64,000 nucleotides of DNA from Parapedobacter luteus (GTDB taxonomy: Bacteria; Bacteroidota; Bacteroidia; Sphingobacteriales; Sphingobacteriaceae). The stretch's first letter is position 1. Each line of letters begins with the position of its first letter. The notes beneath the pieces were generated by a model. That model was not told where the DNA came from, did no database searches, and saw nothing but the letters and a program-made list of their open reading frames with translations. The translations under genes were made by a program, and so were the position numbers. Positions 42,952-52,983 of the stretch are shown here, piece by piece. The stretch spans positions 1-64,000 of the forward strand of contig NZ_FUYS01000007.1 in NCBI RefSeq assembly GCF_900168055.1, written 5' to 3'.

Positions 42952-45630
42952 TTAGGTGAAATTGATCTGTTCAGCTTTGTTTGTGATTGCTTTTAAAATA
43001 TCGTCCAGCTCAATTGCTGAACCGGAGATGGAGTCTAGTAATTCTTCATTTTCGATGCCGGATTCTGGAAAATTTTGAATCAAATCGACGAGTCCCATAA
43101 TACGTGCCAACGGTGCCCGTACAACATGCGACTGCATCCAAGCAATTTCTTGTAGTTTCCTGTTTTGCGTTTCGATAGCCTCGATATGATTCAGCTTTTC
43201 AGTGATGTCCTGTGCTAAGATAAGTGCTGAAGCGCGACCGTGGAAATTAATAACAGCGCGTTGCACTTCTACATGAATGATTTCGCCATTTTTTTTGCGG
43301 TGGATATAGACATCTTGATTGAATAATTCATCATGTTCTTTGGAGAATGTGTTATTCCCCTTTGGCTTTGATTGCTTTTGGGCAGGTTTAATATCATTGA
43401 TCGATAGGGTTAGAAATTCCTCTCGGCTATAGCCATAGTGCTTAACTGCAGCGATGTTGACGTCCAAAAAACGAAGGGTTTCCAAATCGTAAACCCACAT
43501 GGGTTGTGGGCTGAGGTGGAATAAATTGCTGTATTTGGCCTCGGATTCTTCCACCTCTCGGAGATGTTGCTCCAATTGATGGTGCATTTCTTTCAGTTTT
43601 AACTCTTTCTGCTTCATTCCGGTAACATCAAGGCATGCACCTATCATTTTGACAGGCACGCCCTCTTCATCGACGATGCTTCTTACCCATGTTCTTAAAT
43701 ACCGGGTATCACCGTCAGGGCGTACGATACGCTCTTCAAAGACACTGTCATTACCGGTTTTATGTACTTGTTTTAAGATGTCTACAATGCGGCTCTTATC
43801 ATCATCATGCAATACGGCCAGGTATCCTTGGAAGGTTGGGCGACAGTTGGTGTTGGCAAAGCCATAGATCTCGCGCAGTACGTTTGACCAACGCACCTTG
43901 TTGGTTTCAGCATCCCACTGCCAATTGCCAAAACGCGCCAATTCCTGTGCTTGATCAATCATGGCGGACGCTTCCTGGGCCAGATCGGCGTTCCTGCGGT
44001 TTTCCAGGATCATCTTTAACAGTGTCGCAGTGCGTTCGATGATAGCCGATTCTTCTGCATTCGGGGACTTTACCTGTTTATAATAAAGACCGAGGACGGC
44101 CATCACATGGCCATCCGAATCGATAATCGGATATGACCAGCAAGCCTTGAACCCATGGGCAAGGGGCAAATGCCGGATGTTTTCCCATTTGGAATCAGTA
44201 GCAATATCGCTGACAATGACCGGCGCTTTGAGATAGACCGCGGTGCCGCAGGAACCGGTATTGTTGCCTATTGTACGGTTGTGTATAGCTGCTGAATACG
44301 CTTGCGGTAACGAAGGCGCAGCCAAGTGAAGCAATCGCCCGTCATGTACGCGGTGTAGCGAACAATAAATGCCTTGGAAAAGCGCTTCAATACCCAGCAG
44401 GTATTCAGCGAGTATCGATTTAATGGGCGTATCCCGGCGAGCAATGAGTTCCAATATGTTTTTTTCGAGACGGTCAAGGTCGGCAAGGCGCTTGGTTTCG
44501 GTGATATCGACCATGACTCCTCGCAGCCATCTCGGCTGGCCAGACTTGGTGATGACTGATATGACATTCTTCACCCAAACGATATCTCCATTTTTTTTTA
44601 CTGCCCGGTAGTCGACGGTATGGTTCGCCAATTTTTTCGTTTGCTGACGATGGTATTTAATCACGCGTTCCCGATCGGATTCGTGGACGTGCTTCGTCCA
44701 GAAATCGGGTTCGGAAAACCAGTCTGTGGCAGTGTAACCCAGCATCCTTTCCGCCTTTTTGCTGACAAATGTCAGTTCATAAGGCGCTACGCTGGCTTCC
44801 CACACAATTCCGTCAATCGTTTGAATCAGGTTTTGAAAATTCCGATCGGAAGAAACCAGTGCTTCTTCGGTATTCCGCTTCTTGGTGATATCTTTGGAAG
44901 TCCCGTAAATCCGTACACACACACCATTTACCATGTCGGCTTTACCGACGGTAGACAGCCAACGTTTCTGGCCCTTAGCGGTGGTGAACGGAAGGGTAAG
45001 CCGGAAAGGGGTGCCGAGCCGGCTAGTTTTTTGAAACGCCCTTACAACGCTTTTGCGACTTATTGAGTCAAAAAAAGATAAGGCGGATTCAAAATCGGGT
45101 TGAAATGAAGAATCGACCTGTAGAATCGTTTTTAGCCGGCGTGATAAGGCAACAGTCTTATGCATCATATTGACTTCCCAACTACCCGATTGGGCCATTT
45201 GTTGGGTTTGTTCTAACAGCCGCTCATGACGTTTCGCATCGGTTACGTCGGTCATCGATCGGATAATAAGCTTGATTTCTCCTTGTTCATCCAGCACGGG
45301 GGCGTTCGATACATTAAGGTATTTGATATCGAAGTTGGTAGGTGAACCGGCCAGTGGAAACGCAAATTTTTGAGTCGTCGGTTTACCTGGTTTTTTTTCG
45401 GTAAGTACCTGGTCAAACGTAGCCTTCCATAATTTGTTGTCCACGCACGGGTTACAGGGGAAAATATCAAAAAAACCTTTACCAACCAGTTCCTCACGCG
45501 TAGTAGCACTCAGCGCTAAGTAGGCATCGCTAGCATTGACGACAGTAAATACTGGTGCGTCTGGAAGCAGAACTAAGCATGGTGTCGGCAACGCCTCAAA
45601 CACTGCCGAATAGTGCTTTTCGCTTATCAT
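42952..45630 (-). CDS. Multi-PAS/GAF sensor with phospho-acceptor domain but no ATPase domain
   Basis: An 892-residue soluble sensor. By eye: PAS about 10-125, PAS 130-250, PAS 262-380, GAF 385-545, PAS 555-680, PAS 690-805, then a DHp helix pair with the H-box (WMQSHVVRAPLARI, His835). It ends about 57 residues after the histidine. There is no HATPase_c domain: no N box, G1 or G2 box follows, and only 15 bp separate its stop from the response regulator gene, so a frameshifted tail is excluded. It cannot self-phosphorylate by the usual mechanism. It may be phosphorylated by another kinase or act as a phosphatase or scaffold for the receiver next to it. Confidence 0.9.
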   Translation of the reverse strand: MISEKHYSAVFEALPTPCLVLLPDAPVFTVVNASDAYLALSATTREELVGKGFFDIFPCNPCVDNKLWKATFDQVLTEKKPGKPTTQKFAFPLAGSPTNFDIKYLNVSNAPVLDEQGEIKLIIRSMTDVTDAKRHERLLEQTQQMAQSGSWEVNMMHKTVALSRRLKTILQVDSSFQPDFESALSFFDSISRKSVVRAFQKTSRLGTPFRLTLPFTTAKGQKRWLSTVGKADMVNGVCVRIYGTSKDITKKRNTEEALVSSDRNFQNLIQTIDGIVWEASVAPYELTFVSKKAERMLGYTATDWFSEPDFWTKHVHESDRERVIKYHRQQTKKLANHTVDYRAVKKNGDIVWVKNVISVITKSGQPRWLRGVMVDITETKRLADLDRLEKNILELIARRDTPIKSILAEYLLGIEALFQGIYCSLHRVHDGRLLHLAAPSLPQAYSAAIHNRTIGNNTGSCGTAVYLKAPVIVSDIATDSKWENIRHLPLAHGFKACWSYPIIDSDGHVMAVLGLYYKQVKSPNAEESAIIERTATLLKMILENRRNADLAQEASAMIDQAQELARFGNWQWDAETNKVRWSNVLREIYGFANTNCRPTFQGYLAVLHDDDKSRIVDILKQVHKTGNDSVFEERIVRPDGDTRYLRTWVRSIVDEEGVPVKMIGACLDVTGMKQKELKLKEMHHQLEQHLREVEESEAKYSNLFHLSPQPMWVYDLETLRFLDVNIAAVKHYGYSREEFLTLSINDIKPAQKQSKPKGNNTFSKEHDELFNQDVYIHRKKNGEIIHVEVQRAVINFHGRASALILAQDITEKLNHIEAIETQNRKLQEIAWMQSHVVRAPLARIMGLVDLIQNFPESGIENEELLDSISGSAIELDDILKAITNKAEQINFT

Positions 45631-45844
45631 AGCTGTAACTGGTATTACATTATTTTTAAGTAGAAAGACCGTTTAATTGAATAACCATGCGATTACGGAA
45701 ATAAAGTTAAAGTCTTTTTTATTAAAATCCTAACTTTTCATTTGTAAATAAATTTGCGTAACAGGCTATAGCTGCTTGTTTAATAGGGGGCGAGAAACCG
45801 CAGCACGCGGCTGTTGTGATGTAGAAGGCTAGGAAAAAGGAAAA

Positions 45845-45878
45845 GGACTATCCAAAAAGGAGGTGTTTCGGATAGTCC
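45845..45878 (-). terminator. Terminator of the glutamate dehydrogenase gene
   Basis: Perfect 9-bp arms GGACTATCC (45845-45853) and GGATAGTCC (45870-45878) with a 16-nt loop, followed on the minus strand by CCTTTTCCTTTTT. It lies 15 bp after the dehydrogenase stop at 45893. Confidence 0.75.
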
Positions 45879-45892
45879 ACATCGGAAGTGTA

Positions 45893-47329
45893 TTATGGCC
45901 AGATACCTAAATTTTGGTAAGAGGCGGCAATCTTGTCAATTGCGCCTACAAAGGCCGCGGTCCGTAAAGTATCGATGGCGTTATTGGAATTTTTTATGGC
46001 CCTGATTTCATGGTAAGCACGGATCATGGTGTCTTCTAATCCGGAGTTAACCAGCTCCAATTCATCGGCGCCTTTCACGATGGTCATGCGCTGAGCCGGG
46101 GTTAGCGATTTGCCCGTGATAGCTTCGACCGTATTGACCAAATTAAGGTTTGCCATTTCCTCGTAGCGTTTATCCATACGCCCAAAGGCTACATGGGACA
46201 AATTTTTCAACCATTCGAAGTAAGACACAGTCACACCGCCGGCATTGCAATACATATCGGGAATAATGATGCCGCCTGCTTTGACGAATGCGGCTTCAGC
46301 GCCGGGTGTGGTGGGGCCGTTTGCACCCTCGGCAATAATCTTGGCTTTAATTCGGCCAATATTTTCCTCAGTCAACTGGTTTTCGAGCGCTGCCGGCACC
46401 AAGATATCACAAGCTTGCTCTAATCCTTCAGCAGATGTCGGAAATTCAAGGGTAGCCTTTTTGTAGCCCAATATGGAGCCGGTATTTTTGCGATGTTCGA
46501 GGATGGCATCCGGGTCTAATCCATCCGGATTAAACAGTGCGCCGTCGTACTCGCATATCCCTACGATGATGGCGCCAAACTCCATTAGTACCTTGGCGGT
46601 ATTGTATCCAACATTACCTAGTCCCTGTACGATTACTTTTTTGCCGGCGATACCTGGTGTGAGGCCGATTTTCTTCATGTCTTCAGCCACGTCTACGCAT
46701 TCGCGTATGGCGATGGCTACGCCCCTGCCGGTAGCTGCTTTGCGGCCATTGATCCCGTGTAATGACAGGGGCTTACCTGTCACGCAGCCAAACGAATCCA
46801 ATTGTCCCGGATTCATCGTTGTATACGTGTCGGCGATCCAGCTCATTTCCCGCTCTCCGGTTCCATAGTCCGGCGCTGGCACGTCAATAGCCGGCCCGAT
46901 AAAATTCTTTTTGATTAATTCAACCGTGTATCGCCGGGTAATATTTTCGAGTTCAGCTACCGAATAGTTTTTGGGATTGATGGCTATTCCGCCTTTGGCG
47001 CCTCCAAACGGTACGTTGACAATGGCACATTTATAAGTCATCAGGGCTGCGAGCGCCATCACCTCGTCTTCATTTACTATTTCGCTATATCGAATACCTC
47101 CTTTGGTAGGCGACATGTGCTGCGAATGTTCGACGCGCCACGCGTTGATTACTTCCAGTGTGTCGCCTCTCCGGAACGGGAAACTAAAACGATAAATGCT
47201 GTTGCACACTTTGATCTGGTTAAGCAAACCCTGGGGATGCTTGGTGAATTGCGCTGCATGATCAAAAAAGGCGGATACGTCGTCAAAAAAATGGGGTTCC
47301 TGCGTTGTTTTTGCTATTGACTTAGCCAT
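45893..47329 (-). CDS. Glu/Leu/Phe/Val dehydrogenase (NAD(P)-glutamate dehydrogenase)
   Basis: A 478-residue amino-acid dehydrogenase. The substrate-binding motif [19 protein letters not shown] carries the catalytic lysine region, followed by [14 protein letters not shown] with the conserved acidic residue. The Rossmann part has [18 protein letters not shown]. The length and segments are those of hexameric glutamate dehydrogenases of the GDH-50s type. It links 2-oxoglutarate and ammonium to glutamate. A strong terminator follows. The neighbouring ccm genes are on the same strand about 70 bp upstream and may not share its promoter. Confidence 0.93.
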   Translation of the reverse strand: MAKSIAKTTQEPHFFDDVSAFFDHAAQFTKHPQGLLNQIKVCNSIYRFSFPFRRGDTLEVINAWRVEHSQHMSPTKGGIRYSEIVNEDEVMALAALMTYKCAIVNVPFGGAKGGIAINPKNYSVAELENITRRYTVELIKKNFIGPAIDVPAPDYGTGEREMSWIADTYTTMNPGQLDSFGCVTGKPLSLHGINGRKAATGRGVAIAIRECVDVAEDMKKIGLTPGIAGKKVIVQGLGNVGYNTAKVLMEFGAIIVGICEYDGALFNPDGLDPDAILEHRKNTGSILGYKKATLEFPTSAEGLEQACDILVPAALENQLTEENIGRIKAKIIAEGANGPTTPGAEAAFVKAGGIIIPDMYCNAGGVTVSYFEWLKNLSHVAFGRMDKRYEEMANLNLVNTVEAITGKSLTPAQRMTIVKGADELELVNSGLEDTMIRAYHEIRAIKNSNNAIDTLRTAAFVGAIDKIAASYQNLGIWP

Positions 47330-47397
47330 AACAATAGTTAATTATTAGTTGGTAACGTTTAAATAAACAAGCAGCCTAAAGATGTCTCGCGAATGCA

Positions 47398-47616
47398 TTA
47401 GTGTTTTTGTTGCTTTTCCAAACGCGAAAGTTTCCTGTCGATGGTAAACAAGTAAACAGCCAGCCCTAAAAAGAGCACCACCAATACGGCTACCACTACA
47501 TAAATCTTGCCTGAGCTACGTAAACCCGTGGCCATTTCAACCCCGGTGTTCGATTGCGCAAAACTACATATTAACCCATTGATAACTAATAGCAAAGAAA
47601 GAATTATCTTTTTCAT
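47398..47616 (-). CDS. CcmD-like small membrane protein
   Basis: About 72 residues from MKKIILSLLL. A signal-like N-terminal helix, a short periplasmic stretch, then one transmembrane helix (IYVVVAVLVVLFLGLAVYLF) and a basic tail (TIDRKLSRLEKQQKH) match the CcmD-type component of system I cytochrome c maturation. CcmD holds the haem-loaded CcmE and CcmC complex together. It follows ccmC by about 69 bp on the same strand. The family is short and poorly conserved, so the call relies on context as well as topology. Confidence 0.78.
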   Translation of the reverse strand: MKKIILSLLLVINGLICSFAQSNTGVEMATGLRSSGKIYVVVAVLVVLFLGLAVYLFTIDRKLSRLEKQQKH

Positions 47617-47684
47617 ATTGTTTTGCAATAAACATTGTCAATTTTTCTCGTTTAATCGTTTTATAATTGTCATAATGCCAACAT

Positions 47685-48353
47685 TTATTCGACTGCGGCA
47701 TAATGCTTATATTCCAATCTGCGGATACGATAGCGCAGGGTCATTAACCATATGCCGATAAGTATCCAACCCAACGACGCAGGGTATAATACGGCTTTCA
47801 TGGAGCCGTCAAGATCAAACTGCCCGAATCCCGAATTCCCGCCGGCGCCAGGGTGGAGGGAATCGGTGGTTTTAGGTAGGATATACATCAATACAATCAT
47901 GATAGGAAAAGCAAACACGTTGTAAACGGCGGATATTTTCGCCCGTTTTTGCTCTTCCTCCAACGCATTGCGAAGTACTAAATACGCCAGGTACATCAAT
48001 GTAGCAATAGCGGAGCCGTTCAGCTTCGGATCATTGGGCCAGGGATCGCCCCACGTAAAATTAGCCCACAACATACCGCTGAGCAGTCCGAATATACAAA
48101 AAACAATACCTACATTGACGCTTTCCACTGCGACCAAGTCATCCTGCGGATTGCTTGTAGACAGGTATTTGATACTATAGATGACCGAGATGGAATAGAG
48201 GGTAAACATCGCAAACCACATGGGGACATGGAAATACACATTGCGGATGGTTTCATGTACAATGGGAAGGGCAGGTACCGGTCCCAGTATGCCCATAATA
48301 ATACTATATAGCAGCAACAGAATTCCAAGGAGCTTCCACCAGGCGTGTTTCAT
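47685..48353 (-). CDS. ccmC: Cytochrome c biogenesis protein CcmC/CcsA-type
   Basis: A 222-residue membrane protein with six helices. It has the haem-binding tryptophan-rich motif (NFTWGDPWPNDPK) and flanking histidine at NVYFHVPMWFAMF, marks of the CcmC/haem-handling family. It delivers haem to CcmE. It lies between ccmB and ccmD on the minus strand. ccmA and ccmE are not in this window, so the system is split. Confidence 0.9.
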   Translation of the reverse strand: MKHAWWKLLGILLLLYSIIMGILGPVPALPIVHETIRNVYFHVPMWFAMFTLYSISVIYSIKYLSTSNPQDDLVAVESVNVGIVFCIFGLLSGMLWANFTWGDPWPNDPKLNGSAIATLMYLAYLVLRNALEEEQKRAKISAVYNVFAFPIMIVLMYILPKTTDSLHPGAGGNSGFGQFDLDGSMKAVLYPASLGWILIGIWLMTLRYRIRRLEYKHYAAVE

Positions 48354-48385
48354 CGAACGTTAATATTGAACAAAGATCTTACAAA

Positions 48386-49045
48386 TCAATCTCGCCAAAG
48401 GTAAGGAAATAACAGTAAAGAAATGGCAATTGTCATCATGTTGATGGCAACAAGGACAACCAGTTCATCATAACTAGCGCTGCGATCCAACCCATTCATC
48501 GCATTTTTAGAGACTTTAATGAGCACCAGAAGCAACGGAATAATGATAGGGAAGCTAAGTATCGCCATCAGCGTGCTGTTATTTCCTGCCTTGGCGCTAA
48601 TACCAGAAACCATGGTAAAAACACATGCGAAACCAGTGCTTCCCAATAATACGGTGACCAAATAAAGCGCCGGATCACCAAGCGGATTCCGGAAAATAAT
48701 GCCATATACGAGATACGCTATCGCTGACAACAATAGCATCATCAGAATATTATAAATGATTTTTGAAAGGATTACGGCTTTGGCGCTGGCTAGTGTGTAG
48801 TAGTACAATTGGCGGCCGCGACTCTCTTGAACGAAGCTTTTGTTGATTGCGTTGACGGAAGCAAACAGAAGAATAATCCAAAACAGAGCATTCCACGTAG
48901 TAGGATCCACGGATTTAAATGCTTGATAGCAAACAAAAACCGTGGATACCACATAAAGCAAAATACCGTTGAGGGCGTATTTGGAACGCCATTCCAACAC
49001 GATATCCTTATGGATGAGGGCTTTGACCTCTTTGAGCAGACTCAT
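48386..49045 (-). CDS. ccmB: Haem exporter ABC permease CcmB
   Basis: A 219-residue permease with six helices, starting MSLLKEVKALIHKDIVLEWRSKYALNGILLYVV, with conserved ESRGRQLYYYT and LPIIIPLLLVLIKVS segments. It is the membrane subunit paired with CcmA in cytochrome c maturation. The ATPase ccmA is missing here and must lie elsewhere. It ends 33 bp before the ccmC start on the same strand. Confidence 0.92.
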   Translation of the reverse strand: MSLLKEVKALIHKDIVLEWRSKYALNGILLYVVSTVFVCYQAFKSVDPTTWNALFWIILLFASVNAINKSFVQESRGRQLYYYTLASAKAVILSKIIYNILMMLLLSAIAYLVYGIIFRNPLGDPALYLVTVLLGSTGFACVFTMVSGISAKAGNNSTLMAILSFPIIIPLLLVLIKVSKNAMNGLDRSASYDELVVLVAINMMTIAISLLLFPYLWRD

Positions 49046-49092
49046 TCCCGCAAAGATACAATTCGCGGCGTATTTTGCGGGTGAACTAGATA

Positions 49093-49437
49093 CTATATTT
49101 CTTCTTGCACCTTATGTTGAGCGGTTTTTACGGCATCGCCTGCTTTGTCTACACCTTCCTTGGCCAATTGGTCGGCCTTATGGATAGCCGACTGGCCTTT
49201 GCTTCGTGCTTGAGCACCCAAATCGTTGATTTCACGCGTAGCCCGATCGGCCATTTTTGACGCTTTATTTAAGCCTTCTTTCGTGCTTTTCCGAATGGAT
49301 TGGGTAAGCTCACGTATTCCTTCTCCTGCACGATCCAATTGTTTGCGGCCTTCCTTCGTGCCTAGCAGCAACCAAGCGACGGTACCTGCTGCAAGCCCAA
49401 CCAACGCATACGTAGCAATACTGTTTTTCGTGTTCAT
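49093..49437 (-). CDS. YtxH-like protein
   Basis: A 114-residue protein with one N-terminal transmembrane helix (YALVGLAAGTVAWLLLG), then TKEGRKQLDRAGEGIRELTQSIRK and a long amphipathic helical tail (KEGLNKASKMADRATREINDLGAQARSK...KAGDAVKTAQHKV). This is the standard YtxH/gas-vesicle-protein-like pattern. Role in envelope stress or structure is inferred from family members; it gives no enzymatic motif. Confidence 0.85.
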   Translation of the reverse strand: MNTKNSIATYALVGLAAGTVAWLLLGTKEGRKQLDRAGEGIRELTQSIRKSTKEGLNKASKMADRATREINDLGAQARSKGQSAIHKADQLAKEGVDKAGDAVKTAQHKVQEEI

Positions 49438-49512
49438 CTTGTTGTCCTTTTATTATCGTTATCACCGTTTTTATAATTAAGAACAACGGTACACAAAAAA
49501 AGTTTTAATAGA

Positions 49513-51339
49513 CTATTTATCTGCGAGCTGAAGTTTATAAAGGTGATGGTACAACCCTTCCCCCATTTCCATGAGTTCTTGATGAGTACCGGAAGCGACC
49601 ACCTGCCCGCATTCAACCACTACAATTTGGTCGGCTTCACGAATTGTGGAGAGGCGATGGGCAATAATGATGGAGGTGCGGTTTTTCATCAATTCTTCCA
49701 AGGCTTGCTGAACTTGCCGTTCGGATTCGGAATCCAATGATGATGTAGCCTCATCAAGAATGAGGATGGCTGGATCTTTAAGTAATGCTCGGGCAATGGC
49801 GATGCGCTGGCGCTGCCCGCCCGACAATTTCACGCCGCGTTCACCCACCAAGGTATCATAACCTTCAGGGAAATCCATGATGAAATCATGGGCATTGGCC
49901 CGCTTAGCGGCCGTAATGATCTCGTCGGCATCAGCATCAAGCCTTCCATAGGCAATGTTTTCGCGGATAGTACCGCCGAAGAGCAGTACGTCCTGTGGCA
50001 CAATGGCGACTTGATGACGGATATCGGTCAATGGGTAACTGCTTGCTTCGCGGTCATCAAACAGGATATGACCGCTATCGGGTTTGTAAAATTGCAATAT
50101 CAAAGCAGCAATCGTGGATTTGCCTGTGCCGCTCGGTCCTACAATAGCAATTTTTTCGCCGGCTTGCGCGTGGAATGACACGTTTTTCAATACGGTGATT
50201 TCACGTCGAGAGGGATAAGCAAACGTTACATTTTGGAAGGCAACACTTCCAGCTATTGGATTTTTGATGGTTTTCTCCTCTTGCAATAAACCGATGTCTT
50301 CTTGCTGCTCGTCTAAAATTTCGATGACACGCTCACTGGCGCCTATTGCTTTTTGAACGTTGGCGTATAGTTCGGGGAAACTGCCCATAGATCCAGCAAC
50401 GAATATCGAGTAAAGAATATAGGTAGTGAGGTCCCCCACAGAAATATTGCCCGTGGCTACCAGGGCCGATCCATACCAAATGACCGCCACCACGGCACCA
50501 AAGAGGCAGAAAATAATGAAAGAAGCAAAGATGCCGCGGTATGTGGCGCCCTTGACGGCAAGTTTGACTACAGCATGAAGCGCTTTGGAATAGCGGGCAG
50601 CTTCGTAAGCTTCATTGACGAACGCCTTTACATTGCTGATACCCTGCAGCGTTTCCTGCACAACCGTGTTTGATTCAGCAAGTTTGTCTTGCGCTTTACG
50701 TGATAATTTACGGATAAACCGCCCGAATACGACGGCAATCACGACGAGAATAGGTAAAATGCTTAGGTTAAGTAGCGTGAGTTTGCCCGAGACGACAAAT
50801 AGCAGGCACACACCGCCGCTCAACAAGATAATCTGCCTGATGATTTCGGCCAAGGTCGTCGTCATCGTATCCTGAATCTGTGCCAAATCTGCCGAAAGGC
50901 GGCTATTTAACTCACCGACTCTTCGGTTGGCAAAGAAATCAAGCGGCAGCGTGATTAGCTTATAATAGGAATCACGGCGAATATCCGCTAGGGACTTTTC
51001 AGCGACCTCGACAAAGAGGCGTATCCGAAAAAAAGATACCACCGACTGGACGAACAGGATGGCGAATGCAACAGCGCCGATTGTGCGGATATCTGCCGGT
51101 ATCCAAGCGTAACTTCGCTCGCCTTGGGCTGCATCAATCATGGCACCCAGAAGCGCAGGGAAAGTGAGTGCGGTTAGGCTCGACAAAAACAGAAAGACCA
51201 TACCAACGATGAATTTCAATCGATAAGGTTTTAGGTAGGCCAACAACTTGGCGGCTTTCCTAAGCGTAGTTTTGGTGAGTTTTGGTTTGGGCAGATCCTC
51301 TGATGGCGTATCCCCACTATTTAACCGTTGTCTTGCCAT
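49513..51339 (-). CDS. ABC transporter, fused permease-ATPase (MsbA-like)
   Basis: A 608-residue half-transporter. Six transmembrane helices lie in residues 35-330. The ATPase then has Walker A GPSGTGKST near 400, the Q-loop IVPQDVLLFGG, the signature LSGGQRQRIAIARALL and Walker B ILILDEATSSLD, with H-loop IIIAHRLST. It should export lipids or drugs as a homodimer. MsbA for lipid A-core is one option because envelope genes surround it, but substrate cannot be set from sequence. Confidence 0.92.
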   Translation of the reverse strand: MARQRLNSGDTPSEDLPKPKLTKTTLRKAAKLLAYLKPYRLKFIVGMVFLFLSSLTALTFPALLGAMIDAAQGERSYAWIPADIRTIGAVAFAILFVQSVVSFFRIRLFVEVAEKSLADIRRDSYYKLITLPLDFFANRRVGELNSRLSADLAQIQDTMTTTLAEIIRQIILLSGGVCLLFVVSGKLTLLNLSILPILVVIAVVFGRFIRKLSRKAQDKLAESNTVVQETLQGISNVKAFVNEAYEAARYSKALHAVVKLAVKGATYRGIFASFIIFCLFGAVVAVIWYGSALVATGNISVGDLTTYILYSIFVAGSMGSFPELYANVQKAIGASERVIEILDEQQEDIGLLQEEKTIKNPIAGSVAFQNVTFAYPSRREITVLKNVSFHAQAGEKIAIVGPSGTGKSTIAALILQFYKPDSGHILFDDREASSYPLTDIRHQVAIVPQDVLLFGGTIRENIAYGRLDADADEIITAAKRANAHDFIMDFPEGYDTLVGERGVKLSGGQRQRIAIARALLKDPAILILDEATSSLDSESERQVQQALEELMKNRTSIIIAHRLSTIREADQIVVVECGQVVASGTHQELMEMGEGLYHHLYKLQLADK

Positions 51340-51395
51340 GTCCTATAAATAAAAACTATAGGCACAAAAGTATGGACAATAATGCGTTAGCCATA

Positions 51396-51956
51396 TCACG
51401 TTTTCGTCAATTTTTGGCGTTTGATAAAAACATAGGCACCGCCACCTAATAACGTTAGTCCCAGTAGTATCACCAGGCCTTCATATAATTGGTTGGTCTT
51501 TTCCAGTGCGCTGATTTGACTGGCCAGTTGTTCTTGTTGCTGCTGCAGTTTGCTAATTGTCTTAATGTAACCATTAATACGGCCGTCATATTCGGAAGCT
51601 TGCTCAGCTATTTGCGATTTTTCAAACTCCTTATAATCGAGCAACGTTTTTGTTTCGTAGAATATATCGTTGTCCATGAGTACAATCTGCTTTAGGATAT
51701 CAATGGAGGCCTGCATGTCTTTCTTGGTTTTAAGGCCAAAAATTCCGGTACGTCTTCTGAGGCTTTCATCGAACTGGCCGAATCGTTCGCTGCGCTGGGC
51801 CAACAATTCGTTTACCTTTCGGCGTTGACTTTCGTACCCTACCGTGTCTGTCGTTTGCTGCCGGGCAAACGACGGTGCGAAGGCCAATAGTATGAGTAGT
51901 AGGCTACAGCTTGTAGGTATGAGGTAAGCAAAACAAGCGCTTGTCCGTCTATACAT
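51396..51956 (-). CDS. Coiled-coil protein with signal and C-terminal membrane helix
   Basis: About 186 residues from ATG 51956 (MYRRTSACFAYLIPTSCSLLLILLAFAPSFA, a signal peptide); ATG 51989 or 51998 are possible alternatives. The mature part is a charged coiled coil (YESQRRKVNELLAQRSERFGQFDESL, ISKLQQQQEQLASQISALEKTNQL) and ends in a transmembrane helix (YEGLVILLGLTLLGGGAYVFIKRQK). It is a periplasmic coil with an inner-membrane anchor. No family name or function is recognised. It lies between an ABC exporter and a SAM hydrolase gene on one strand. Confidence 0.65.
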   Translation of the reverse strand: MYRRTSACFAYLIPTSCSLLLILLAFAPSFARQQTTDTVGYESQRRKVNELLAQRSERFGQFDESLRRRTGIFGLKTKKDMQASIDILKQIVLMDNDIFYETKTLLDYKEFEKSQIAEQASEYDGRINGYIKTISKLQQQQEQLASQISALEKTNQLYEGLVILLGLTLLGGGAYVFIKRQKLTKT

Positions 51957-52012
51957 GCGTATAATAATTCTATTCAAAAAACCGCTCATTACAATCACTT
52001 TTCCCTGTCAAA

Positions 52013-52792
52013 TTATTTACGAAATTCCACGCGGATGATGTCTCCCTTATGCAGTCCGAGCAGCCCACTTGCGTTGCCTTTGTTGATGGCTATTTCTAAG
52101 TAATTGCTGATGCCGAACAAACAAAGCTTCTCACCTTCAGGTACCTCGTTGTAATGCCAGCTCATCTGGTCAATGGTCTCATTGCGCCTAAAATACAATA
52201 CAAAATTGCGTCCACGCTGCACTTTGTTAAACAGTTCTTTGCTGATGTTGCTAATGACGTTGCCAAACGAATCGACGAAGACAACACTGCCTCTCAAGCT
52301 GTCTTTTTCAACTACAGGTTGTACCAGGGTACGATCTACCACAGCATTTACGGGATCGCCGATATCAGTCAGCTTGCCGCCTTTTGCGAGGTGGCATGCC
52401 GCCTTGGCAAAAATGTCCGTCAACGGGAAATGCAGGTACTTTAAGTCTTGAATGATATTAAGTTCCACAGCGTCAGTCGGCGGGCCATCCAATATCAGTG
52501 AAAAAATACCGTTGTCTGCTCCGACAAAAAAGTGACCGTTGTACGCTAACGCCAGATAGCGTGTGTTTTGATTGAACACAGAGTCGATACCGATAAGGTG
52601 AACGGTGTTTTCCGGAAAATATGTATAGGCATTTTTTAATACGAATGCCGCATATTGAATGTCAAAAGGGGGGATCTCATGGGAAATATCGACCAATTGT
52701 ACTGCCGGAAATTGGCTAATGATGCTGCCCTTCAGTGCAGCCTGATAAAAATCTTTATTCCCCAAATCTGTTGTTAAGGTAATGACACCCAT
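52013..52792 (-). CDS. SAM hydroxide adenosyltransferase/DUF62 hydrolase
   Basis: About 259 residues starting MGVITLTTDLGNKDFYQAALKG, the standard N-terminus of the family; the ORF start at 52891 adds a non-conserved extension. Family enzymes hydrolyse S-adenosylmethionine to adenosine and methionine using a fold shared with fluorinase. Visible conserved segments are FPAVQLVDISHEIPPFDIQYAAFVLKNAYTYFPENTVHL, FVGADNGIFSL, and DSFGNVISNI. The duplicated two-domain architecture is complete. Biological role in SAM control is inferred. Confidence 0.88.
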   Translation of the reverse strand: MGVITLTTDLGNKDFYQAALKGSIISQFPAVQLVDISHEIPPFDIQYAAFVLKNAYTYFPENTVHLIGIDSVFNQNTRYLALAYNGHFFVGADNGIFSLILDGPPTDAVELNIIQDLKYLHFPLTDIFAKAACHLAKGGKLTDIGDPVNAVVDRTLVQPVVEKDSLRGSVVFVDSFGNVISNISKELFNKVQRGRNFVLYFRRNETIDQMSWHYNEVPEGEKLCLFGISNYLEIAINKGNASGLLGLHKGDIIRVEFRK

Positions 52793-52983
52793 ACCCGCCT
52801 TGATTGCAACCGATGCAAACTTAGATAAAGTTGGTATCATTTTAAAATTGTCTGCAAAGTAGATTTTTAATTTCAGCGATACGAATTGCAATTTATCGCT
52901 ATATTTGAAGGCGGCACTTGACTAGGCCTTAGGCAATAGGCTGCAAGCGGTGAGCTTACAGCCTACAGCATAAAGCTTAAAGC

